Notes under the pieces: model-generated | Told to the model about the DNA's origin: nothing | Database searches by the model: none | What the model saw: only the letters and a program-made list of their open reading frames with translations | Source: Dunaliella salina | Lineage: Eukaryota > Chlorophyta > Chlorophyceae > Chlamydomonadales > Dunaliellaceae | Direction: 5' to 3' | DNA length: 17,109 nucleotides | Assembly (NCBI GenBank): GCA_002284615.2 | Contig: MU069798.1 | Coordinates: forward strand, 81,448-98,556 | Shown here: positions 1-9,800 of the stretch, piece after piece | Layout of the letters: each line of letters begins with the position of its first letter | How positions within the stretch are numbered: position 1 is the stretch's first letter | Translations under genes and position numbers: made by a program

Positions 1-2
1 CA

Positions 3-3
<1 letters not shown>

Positions 4-80
<77 letters not shown>
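4..80. repeat. (CA)n microsatellite
   Basis: About 38 uninterrupted dinucleotide units at the very start of the window; the array may continue beyond it. The long Thr/His or Val/Cys reading frames it produces are not genes. Confidence 0.98.
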
Positions 81-81
<1 letters not shown>

Positions 82-1453
82 CGCCGTGGCATGCATGTTT
101 GGCCTGCTTTTATATATGAGCCCTAACAGGATAATTATATTGTTGGGTAGCTTTGAAGGACGGTTAGAGGAGGAAAGATGAGTTTGCAACGCGTGCATGC
201 ATTTGCGGTACTTCCAGCCATGGAGAAAGGAACAAAAGGTGGTGCGCATGGAGGTGATGACTCACCCAACATATTTGAGGGAAGGCACACAAGCGAGAGC
301 ACTAAGGAAGGAATTCCTTACCAAAGTGCACCAAATTATGCCCTGTTGTAAACTAATTGGATCAAGGGTTCGTGTCCCAAAGCGTTGAACCACACCCTCA
401 TTTCCGGCACTCATACCAGGATGGCTTTGTAAAGAGCAACTAATATTATCTAGATTGATTGAAGAGTGGTCTGATCAATTTGTATCCAATTTGGTTGTCT
501 GATTGTCTTCAATTGAGGTAAGAAAGGGGTCATTGTCCATGATGGCTTAAAGCGACGTGTAACTTCCTTAATGCTTGGTTGTGCAAATGAATTGTGTGTC
601 TCATGCTCTCAAGCCTTTTCTTAATGGAAATGTGGGAATATCATCGGCAATTAAATATGGCAGGTGTCATCTCCACTTGTGTAAAACTCATTGCTGCTAC
701 AGTGTCAAGGTGACGGCATTTCTAATTGGACACCTTGGGTCAAGAAAAGAAGACTTTAAACATCTTGTGCAAAGAGGTCCTTTCAAGGGTGGGGCCTCCC
801 TATATCTATCCATGTAGTCCTGTAGGTCTGCGCCTAAATCAATGAAATTGTCCCCAGGTTTTGGACTCAGGCGCATGCCATTTTTCACGAACATCGTAAA
901 GTGGGATTGGCACATGCCTTTTCCCAATTGAGGATTGGGGCCTGTTAGATGCCCCCTAAGTTTGGGTAGTGGGGTTAGGCGCGTGGCATGCAGGTCAAAC
1001 CCGGGTGAGAAAAGCCTTGGCCCCACCTTTGCTTAACCACCAGGGGGGCAATAGGCTGGGAATAGCCCACATTTTGCTTGCAAGAGGTATTGAATGTGAG
1101 ATGATGGTAAGAGAGTAGACATGCTTCCAAAGCGAAAACCGCAGCTTTCCATGGGTGTTATAGACGTCCGTAGAGATGTCCTCAGTTCCACACCCGAGGA
1201 GTTTTTCAAAAGCAAAGAAGCAAAAAGATCTGAATTCAGAATTCGAAGGACCATCAAGCCAAACTTTGGGTTGGAGCCCTTTGCCCTCCCCCCCCCCCCC
1301 CCCCTTTCAGGGTCCTAAACCTCACCCTATCCGGTTAAAAGTAGTCCCAATCTGCTTTCTTATTCCTACGTCCAACTGCTTACCATATGCAATCATTACC
1401 TTGCTGAAGGGCTATTGGCCCAAAACTGAGATGTGCACGCCTTAGTGCACAAC
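81..1453. other. No recognisable gene
   Basis: Open frames here are short and none matches a family I know. The two longest are 697-1026 on the minus strand and 1121-1318 on the plus strand. I looked for the missing first exon of the ferroxidase (a hydrophobic leader, a YYIAA...WxYAP or FRxYTDxxF motif) and did not find it. The stretch includes a 17-base poly-C run at 1288-1304. Confidence 0.6.
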
Positions 1454-1525
1454 TGCTACGTCCAGTTCATATATGAGATGATTGGCATTTCCGCCATCGT
1501 TCGAAGTCCATTTTGGCACGTAACA
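1454..1525 (+). repeat. 5' terminal repeat of the miniature LTR element
   Basis: The 72-bp copy runs from TGCTACGTCC to CACGTAACA. Its first half contains most of the differences from the partner copy; the stretch TATATGAGATGATTGGCATT and beyond is nearly identical. Confidence 0.88.
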
Positions 1526-1550
1526 TTGGTCGCAAAGCTAGGTTGAGCCC

Positions 1551-1620
1551 CCGTGGTAGAGCAGCACGGAAGCCTCGTGTTTCACACATGAGGTCCAAAG
1601 TTCAAATCTTGGTCGTGTCA
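1551..1620 (+). other. tRNA-like segment inside the miniature LTR element
   Basis: A box A-like TGGTAGAGCAG (1554-1564) and a box B-like AGTTCAAATCT (1599-1609) are spaced as in a tRNA. Between them is an anticodon-type arm: CCTCGTG, a 7-nt loop TTTCACA, CATGAGG (1573-1593). The acceptor stem does not pair, so it is not a functional tRNA gene. It could still act as a Pol III promoter. Confidence 0.6.
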
Positions 1621-1744
1621 GAAGAGCAACCCTTGGACTTCAGTGATGTGCAAATCTCACTCAACGCAAGAAACGCGCTAGCCATGCTTTGATCCGCCCG
1701 CCTCACTGGCAATCAGAGGACGGATTCGACCAGGTGGGGGGGAG

Positions 1745-1816
1745 TGCTACGTTCCGTTTGTATATGAGATGATTGGCATTTCCGCCATCATTCGAAGTCC
1801 CTTTTGGCACGTAACA
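1745..1816 (+). repeat. 3' terminal repeat of the miniature LTR element
   Basis: The 72-bp copy runs from TGCTACGTTC to CACGTAACA and is about 92 percent identical to the first. Divergence between the two copies, identical at insertion, indicates an element that is not very recent. Confidence 0.88.
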
Positions 1817-1887
1817 ACAACACTGTGCGGTGCCTATAACTGACGTGTTTCAAAATGCTTCCCCCACTTCATACATCCATACCTATA

Positions 1888-2932
1888 CCCTATTGGAGCC
1901 CCCCCCTCCGTACGGATGCCGCTGGACCCCCGCAGACCACCCGTGTAGTACCTTCCCTGGACCCTCCGTAAGGGTGCCTTACGGAATCCGCACGGGACCC
2001 GCAATTATGTAAGCCGTAACGTGTACGGAAACCTGGCACACCCTCTGTGCGGCACCCGTGCGGGACCCATAATTCCATGCACCTGCATGGCAATCTTGAA
2101 TGAGTGATTTCTAGAATTTTGCTAAGAGTTGAGGCCGTAACTTCCCAGTGACTGGCTACCCATCTCGGACCGGAGTCCCTGCACCTACGCACACCTCCCA
2201 CCTGCACATGCATGTCCGGCAGCACATCCATTAGTGTGTCATCAATGCGTGGGGCAAGTACAGGGAGCAGGGAGGGGCTGCAGTTGCTGGAAAGATGCAC
2301 CACAATCACAGCAGCATGCAAGCCATTCAGCGTATGCAGGCAAGGGGTTCCTTTACTAGGCGCAATTTAGACAGAGGCCCGGCTCTCGGGGGGGCTGATA
2401 GGGCAGGGAAGGGCTGGGTGGGCAGGGAGAGGGGGCATGCGGTGGTCAAACACAAGCAAGCGCGCAAACCACTGTCAGCGGACTTTTGCAAGGAGGATAA
2501 CCCTATTAACAAGCATTCAATTTTTTCTTGCCTTTTCATTACAATGCTTTGCCTTGCTGCATGAAGAATTCTGATGAGCCAACAATTTCGCGTAAGTGCC
2601 CATCCGTTGGACGGGGAGTAATTAAATTTCTTACATTTTATGATTTTTCTGAATGGGCAGACCAAGGAAAGTGGGCTCTTCAAAGAATTTGGGGAAGGAA
2701 GGTCTTCCGGGCGCACAGAACGTCCATCCAGCACGAATCTGGGCTTGTTTTGAGTCATCAAAAGATTTTAAAAGCATGCACGAGTGCCCTAGAGCTGAAG
2801 CAGCTCCATCCGGATCCTGAAGGTCTTCTTGCAATTCTCCCTTCACGGACCCCACCCCAAGTCCGTGCTTTCGCCTTTTCACCTCCGTTAGTGCTTACGG
2901 GTTCCGTACGGAGGGGGGGTCCTCCAGTAGGG
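1888..2932. mobile_element. Terminal-inverted-repeat element, non-coding
   Basis: The left end (1888-1916) reads CCCTATTGGAG, a C run, then TCCGTACGGA. The reverse complement of the right end (2903-2932) reads CCCTACTGGAGGA, a C run, then TCCGTACGGA. Short CCGTACGG/CCGTAAGG/TTACGGA motifs cluster just inside both ends (1905-2060, 2845-2912), typical of subterminal motifs in DNA transposons. The ~1 kb interior has open frames (e.g. 2528-3097 plus, 2327-2761 minus) but no recognisable transposase. No clear target duplication was seen, so the class is undetermined. Confidence 0.6.
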
Positions 2933-3403
2933 ATAGCAATGTTCGTAGTCCTAGAAGTTTTGTGTGAGATGGTGGCCATTTGGTTGGTGGTGTATTATAG
3001 CCTCAGCGTAAGCACCCGTGGCTTGCAACTCCGAAAGCGTACTCACACCCCCCCTTTCAAACCAATTTCGATGGAGGGTGCCAATCACAGATCTTGAGCT
3101 GGGAATTCCAAAGACATATCTAAAGTATCATAAAAGTGCCTCAAAAAAAGGGGGGGTCTCAAATATTTCAGACCCCCTTGACCCACCCCCACCCCCCCGT
3201 TCCCGATCGGACCCATACATATATACACACCGTTAGATAGCTATTTAATTTGATATCCAGCAGCTGCACCAGCCCTCGTGTGGAGGGGGGGGGGGGGGAT
3301 CCCAAGTAGCGGCGTGCGCTTGCGCGTGTACATTTAAGATGGAGGGAAATAGCTCCGGCAGCCGTGTCAATGTCTCACTAGAGCACTTTTGGCTGCTTTG
3401 CAG
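2933..3403. other. Upstream stretch without a recognised gene
   Basis: Holds a G/C-rich hairpin (AAG7TCT paired with AGACCCCCTT around an AT-rich loop, 3149-3179), C-rich runs near 3180-3200 and a 14-base poly-G run (3285-3298). Sequence just before 3404 is the 3' end of an intron whose 5' exon was not identified. Confidence 0.5.
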
Positions 3404-3449
3404 ACTCCAGTGGAGCGTCCAGATGCTGAGAAGCACTTGGGCTTGCTAG
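3404..3449 (+). CDS. FOX1: Ferroxidase exon 1 of those seen (domain 1)
   Basis: This is the most 5' exon recognised. It follows a TTTGGCTGCTTTGCAG acceptor and ends at a GTAAGT donor. It encodes TPVERPDAEKHLGLLG, matching the strand before 'GP' in cupredoxin domains of this family (compare YLGLVGP in exon 10 and YHGMLGP in exon 18). It starts in phase 0 and ends after the first base of a Gly codon. The exon that should precede it was not found. Confidence 0.8.
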
Positions 3450-5519
3450 GTAAGTGGGCCTTGGGCTGCTATCATGCTCACAAATGATCCCTTTTGGAAA
3501 CATAGAAGAGAAAGATGACGTTTTGTTTAGGTTTGCGTAGGGGAAGGGTCCTGCAATGGTGTTACAGCTGTTGGAGTAAGCCTGTGGATGTGTCATCTTT
3601 GCCTCATGTTCGTGATGCATGATGTGGCACTTGCAGCAAAACAAGGCTTTGCACTTCTCATGCATCATTTTGGCTCTCCACTATGTGACACGTGAGTGCA
3701 GGCCCTCTAATGCGAGTGGAGGCCGGAGACACGCTGCAAGTGACGCTACACAACAGCCTGGACTTCCCTGTCGGCCTCGAGCCCCTTGGGGGTGCTCATT
3801 GGGCCTTGAATGACATGGACGGCGAAGGTCCCTTGGAAGCTGGACACATGCCCGGCGTTGCCCCAGGCGAGGCGCGAACGCTTTCGTGGCAGGTGGGCAG
3901 ACACACGGGCATAGGTTGTGGCAAGAGCCTCAGTTTGCCAAACCCACAAGCCTCCTAGGTGAGACCTTTCTTAGCAGGGCGAGGGGGGGGGGGTCCGGAG
4001 GAAATACCACTGAGGAATGGTCAGCAGCATTGGATGCTTCCCGCGCTAGGAGCATAAGCTGAAGTTTAGCTATGAATGGATGCTATGTGCAGGTTCCAGA
4101 TGACGCTGCCCCTTCATTTGAGAGTGTCCAAGCTGCACGAGACGAGGGGCGCCAAACATCCCGGCTGTACCTTTATCGCTCTCCAGTTGATGTGGTGGCG
4201 CATAGTAACGCAGGTTTGTCTGGGGCGTCCTGACGTGAGCATTGGCACATGCTTGAATCCACTCCGGTTGTTTGCTTTGTGATGGTGCAATGTGTTTTTA
4301 TCCATTTTTGCCACTGGACTAGGGTTTAGGAACAACACAATTATTGGATGATCCGAAAAAAAACTAGAAAGCAATTTCCGGATTGGCCCACTCAAAACAT
4401 GGCCAGCATACTTGCCAAACCCTGCTGCATCATGCTTGAGCATGATGTGTTTCTCCTCCACTCTCATTCATTCTTTTTGTAGGATTGCTGGGCCCCATCA
4501 TCGTAACTAGTAAGGGACTTGCAAACGAGGATGGAAGCACCCAAGGCGTGGATTATGATCATGTGGTGAGTTTTTGGGTCAAGCAAGCATTTCCTTGTGT
4601 GCATCAATCAAGCATGTGTGGTGGTAATGGTGCTGTTCAAGTGTCTCTATCCAAGAAAGTGCTACTCCTGTTGTTGGATCCAGCTCGGCAGCCAAATATG
4701 AAGAAAATGGAACTTCTTCCTTCTCACCTACTTGAAGCTGCCTGGATATCCGCATGTTGGGCAAGCATAAGGCTTGATGCGCGCATGGGGGGACCGTTGG
4801 GCGCATGCAAGGGTAAGCAATGATCATGCAATGGACCAGGCCAAATATTGATGCACAACACAGGTCTTGGTGCACATCGAGGGAGGGCGGGATGCGTGCA
4901 AATTTAAGCTGTACTGTCCCTTGGCTCCTGCATTTCTTCTTCTTTCAACCCGAGCTGGGTCCAAGTTTTGGACTTCGCTGCTGTAGGTCGTCTTCCTTGT
5001 CATCCGTGAGCCAGAGTCACCCTTGTTTGAGGAAAACAGTGATGTGGCGTCAGCCTTCAGTCAATCCAAGAATGTGATCAATGGTAAGCATGTTTACTCT
5101 TGCTCTTTGGTTTCCCTGTTTGCACATCACCCGCTGCTCTCTACCTTTAGGTCCCTCGTGACATGCCTCGGGCTAGGCGTTGCCTCGGGCTAGGCGTTGC
5201 CTCGGGCTAGGCGTTGCCTGGCAATGTGCTCCTTAAGCTGCTGCGCTTTTGCCATGCAGGTTACGTGTATTGCAATTTGCCTGGGCTAGAGGCACCTGTG
5301 GGCTCAAGCATTCGCTGGCATGCAGGATCACTGGGTGGATTTGACGCCATGCACAATTTTCACTGGTGAGTGTCCATGCTCGTCACATGGTTGGTCAGAA
5401 ATGTCCACGGCAGCAGCCAAAACATGCTTTGCCAAGGCTTGAGCATTGCTGCCCTACGAGCTTCTGCGTGGTGTGGGTAACTTAGGGAAGGCTTCAAGAT
5501 GGATGATGATGATGATGAT

Positions 5520-5595
<76 letters not shown>

Positions 5596-6283
5596 GTGGT
5601 TTAACATCCAGGGATGCAAAAGCCATGCATCAAAGGCCGAAGCAGCTTACGGCATCTGCTCTCTACTGTCTGTTCTCCTCATTCTCATAGCACGTCAACA
5701 CCTGTGAGCAAGCAATACTGCTGGCCCCCCATCTGCTGCTTTTGAGGTGGCTGCGCGCTCGCAGACAGTAATGTGTGTGAGCACGCGCACTCTCTTCTGC
5801 TTTGTGCGCTTTACCTCAGGGGAGCGTTTGCGGGACTTTTGTGTTGCAGATTGTAAGCAGGTGCAAGGGAACGTTTAATGCCACCTGCGGGGAACCAACC
5901 CGGAACTCCTGCGTGACAGGCAGGAATTCAAACCACTAAGCTATGGCCACTTCCATTGTCTTTTTGCCGTGATTGGCTGCTCATGCTGCAACTCTATTTT
6001 GAAAGGCCCTAGGTCTCCTTTTGGGGTGCCCAGATACAAGAAAGGAGTTGTCCTCCCTTAGGGCCACCCTACACACGGCTCTCAGGCCAATCCCTTGCTC
6101 TAGCCAACTCACTTTTGAGCTCAAGGCAATCAAAAAACACCACTAACCGACAGGGGGATAGAGCTGGGGGGCGGTCCTTGGGCGAGGCCTCTCAAGTAGC
6201 CTTCCAGTCAACTTTTGTGCACACACAAGCACGCACGGGCACACACGCGTCAGAATGAGAGTTATTGACTCGGAGAAGAGGAA

Positions 6284-6316
<33 letters not shown>

Positions 6317-6747
6317 TGTGTGTGTGTCCTGCCTCTACTTTTGCTTGACTGAGCTTGGATGCATTTAAACATATGTTTGAGGCCGCCTTTGGGGCTTCAT
6401 GAGCTTAGGCACTCTGCGTAAGCAGGTATCAGTAAAATAACTGAAATAAGTGCAACCCTTTTGCAGACTAACCCTAGGGCTGGGCCTGTATGCTTCTAAT
6501 ATGCATGCCGATGCATACCACTGCTCTGATCAGAGGACACGTGACAAGGCAGTGCCAAGTCAGGGATGTCTCACTCAGACCAAGGCGTCTTGCTCTGCTG
6601 CCATGCCACTAATGCAGGCATGGCAACACCATGCTTGTAGATGGAAGGCGTGTTGACCAGTTTAACGTGCTAGGCGGCAACACCCTCAGTGCCGACATGA
6701 GTGCAGATAACCCGGGCGTATGGCTTTTCCACTGTCATGTGGGTGAA

Positions 6748-6834
<87 letters not shown>

Positions 6835-9800
6835 CGTGCATGAGTGCGTGTATGCGTGTGTGCTTATATTGCTCCAGTGTGGATCCACCTGCACTTCCTT
6901 CCGCTGTGCCTGCCTTTGACTGTTCCATGAGCGTCAGGTCTGGTGCGTCGTGGCCACAGCTCTGCACTGCATACGTGACATTGGAATCTTAGTTCCCCGC
7001 AAGAAATTGGCACAGTTGCAACAAGCTGGCTGCTCTTAGGAATTCCTAAATGCAGAGAATGGCTTGAGCCTCGTGAAATACGTGTGATGAGGATCAGTGT
7101 GCTTCGTCATGCTGGACACTTGCACGGAACACATAGGCGTCCCTGCCTGCCCTTGATAAATGCTTTTCTGGTCTGCCCGCATGAGCAGGTGAATAAACAT
7201 CTGAGGCTCGGAATGCAGGGAGTTTACAAAATCACTGGCACCAGGGTGGAGCCTGAGGTCTCAGGTGTCGAGCGCGAGTACTTCATTGCGGCTGAGGAGG
7301 TCCTTTGGTAGGTTGCTCAAGACCAGACCGCTTCTGCCCTGATCTTCACCTGCAGATGTATGTGTGTAATCATATATATCTTTTAAAATACACATCTGTC
7401 ATGTTGTACATTATGTGTAACTCATATCCTACATGGATACTCTTTTTTGCTCTTGGAATATGCAAAAAGCTCCTGTTGTTTTCTGGGAGGGAATGCGCCG
7501 ATCTGCTTGTGCGCCTACTCCCCGCAGGCACTATGATGACTTGTCTGGTCTCAACCAATGCGGGCCAGAGCCAGTGCCCCTCACTGAGCATCCGGTGGCT
7601 TCTATGTTCCTTGGGCCCGCTGATGTGGAGCTGGAGCGCATGGGCTCTAAGTGAGTAAATTGTCAGTTTGCACTAACCGTTTAAGCTGCTTGCCACGTGT
7701 TCCAGGTCACAGAAGTAAAAGAACATTGTGCAGAGGTCGCAGCTTGTGCATGTTTTCTGTTGCCCCTTTTTTCTTTCCACATTCTGGGGTTGTATTCATC
7801 TGCAAGAGCAGCTCTTGGAGCAAGAGGGGTATGCCGGAGTGTGGGTAAAGGAGGAGTGCTGCAGGGCTGTATATCTCATTTACTTCTGGTCCATGTGTTT
7901 TTTAAAAAAAGGAGAATTCTCCGCCTTGCCTGCCACACTTGACGACCTGGCGATATATAACACATTGTTACATTCCCCCTTGCCTAGATTTGGACGTCCA
8001 GGCCGAATTCGGGATTTTACCCTACTCATGGCCTGACAAAGCCCTGTTTATTCGTCCTTGCTCCAGGGACGAGTCCTGCACCCTTGCCCAAGGGATGTGC
8101 CTAGCCAATTGCGCCTACCAGGTGTTGAACCCCTGACCTGTGGTACGCACGGACGCTTTGCTGGCCTGAAGCAAAGCCGCTATGCCACCAGGAGCCCTGG
8201 CTTTGCGTACCAATTGAAAGAAAAGGAGCATTCTCCGCCTGCCTGCCACACTTGACGATCTGGGGAAATATATAACATATCATTACAATGAGGGCCCTAA
8301 AAGCCACCAGTGCGGAGGCTGTTGTGTTGGGGCATGCAGCTGCAGGGGTCAGCCAGGGCAACACCTGTTCAGCTCTAAACATAACACTCGATTGGAATAA
8401 AGTGAATTCAATTTCAAAAACCAACCCCTTGCTTGCCACATGTGCCCTGCAGCATTACCAAGGCCATGTACGTGGAATACACCGATGGCAGCTTCAGCAC
8501 TAGGGTCAACAGGTCTGAAGGTGAAGAGTATCTGGGGTTGGTGGGCCCCATCCTGAAGGCTCGGGTTGGAGACACCCTTGTGGTCACCTTCAAGAATAAT
8601 CTGCCAGCGAGCAGGTGAGGGGGGGGAGGGGGGGTTAAGGCAAAGGCTGATAGGTTCCAGAGTCTGGAATGTGACTGTTCTGGTTGGTTGAGCACTCATT
8701 CAGGTGCATGGATTTGGGACAATGCGTGGAAAGGTTCATGCGTTTTGCAGTTCAGTTGACATAATTTTAGAACTGCGCGGTCAGGTTGTGTGGAGCAAGA
8801 TTCGCCCCCTCTTGCTGAAATTTGTTTTGCCTGGTGCGCAGGCCTGCCGTTTCCCTCCACCCTCACGGAGTTTTGTACGACAAGACCGGTGAGGGCGCCC
8901 CCTACAACGATGGAACTGGCGCTTTTCCCCAGAACGCCTCACGCCAGGATGATAATGTCGCCCCTGGCGATACACATGTCTATGTTTGGAATGTGAGCAT
9001 TACTTGGTGAATCCTGTTTGTAAGGATATAGGACTTTTGTGAAGGAGGCATGTCCCCCCCACCCCCAATCCCTCTTAGACTCAATATTGTCATGCAATAG
9101 TGAGCATGGCTATCGGCTGGATGCTGGCTTCTTACATCGTTGCATTTTGCTTGTACCGTTTGCATAGCTTTGCTCAGTGTAGCCTTGATCATTGGGCGTA
9201 ATCTCACAAATTAGGACTGGGAATCGCAGCAAATACGATCCAAACATAACATGCAAAAGAGAGAGGATATGATTTCCTCCTGATATCTGTTTTGGGGGAC
9301 ATTGTGTCCCGAGTTATGCAGTGCAGGACGTCTGTAGACGAGCGCGTGTGTGTGCGTGCATAAGCGTAAGCGCTTGTGTGTGCGTGCATAAGCGTGCGCG
9401 CCCATGTGCGAGCAGCTTGTAATTCACAATTGGGGGAGGAGATTTTGGCCTTCAAGCTCTTAGCGTCCAAAAATTTGAAGACTTCTTCAATAGACACAGC
9501 ATAACACTGATGCATATGCATGCAGGTCACCAGAGCTGCGGCACCTGGCCCCGGTGATGTCAATTCCAAGCTATGGATGTGAGTGCAGCACACGCTCCGC
9601 CCTGAACACTTTGGCAAGGTTCCCTGTGCTCAACCTTCTCTCAAACCCAAGAAGGCCTGACACTTGCTGCTCATCCTGTCCTTAGGTCATTAAAGCATTT
9701 TGCAAGGTGGTTTTGTAAGTCTATACTGCAGGCCTGAAAGGCTCTTACTTTCCCGGGCATGCAAACTTGAATGAGCATGAATGAATGCCTTGATGCTGCC

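Larger units (their letters stand above)
1454..1816 (+). mobile_element. Miniature LTR element (TRIM/SMART-like) with tRNA-like interior
   Basis: Two 72-bp direct repeats (1454-1525 and 1745-1816, 6 differences) each begin TG and end CA. They are flanked by a perfect 5-bp duplication, ACAAC (1449-1453 and 1817-1821). The 219-bp interior starts TTGGTCGCAAAGC (candidate primer-binding site) and ends in a purine tract, AGGTGGGGGGGAG (1732-1744), directly before the second repeat. These are the hallmarks of a non-autonomous LTR retrotransposon. There is no coding capacity. Orientation is taken from the primer site and purine tract. Confidence 0.85.

Noticed and set aside
366..380. Box B-like GGTTCGTGTCC suggesting a tRNA or SINE
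   Set aside because: No box A or anticodon-type arm at the proper distance on that strand.
697..1026. 109-codon minus-strand frame
   Set aside because: No family resemblance, no upstream or downstream exon and no regulatory context; a chance opening cannot be excluded.
1121..1318. Lys/Arg-rich plus-strand frame as the missing ferroxidase N-terminus
   Set aside because: It lacks a hydrophobic leader and cupredoxin motifs, and runs into a poly-C tract.
2939..3007. Leader-like exon: ATG followed by a hydrophobic stretch (MFVVLEVL...VVYYSLS) and a GTAAGC donor, in phase with exon 1
   Set aside because: It has two Glu in the hydrophobic core, directly abuts the TIR element, and joining it to 3404 would omit the first strands of domain 1.
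5360..5707. Long Thr-His / Cys-Val frames on both strands
   Set aside because: Produced by the GT microsatellite; the same applies to frames around 6631-6992 and 11160-11554.
5880..5951. Functional tRNA-Asp gene
   Set aside because: T loop lacks TTCGA and the acceptor stem does not pair.
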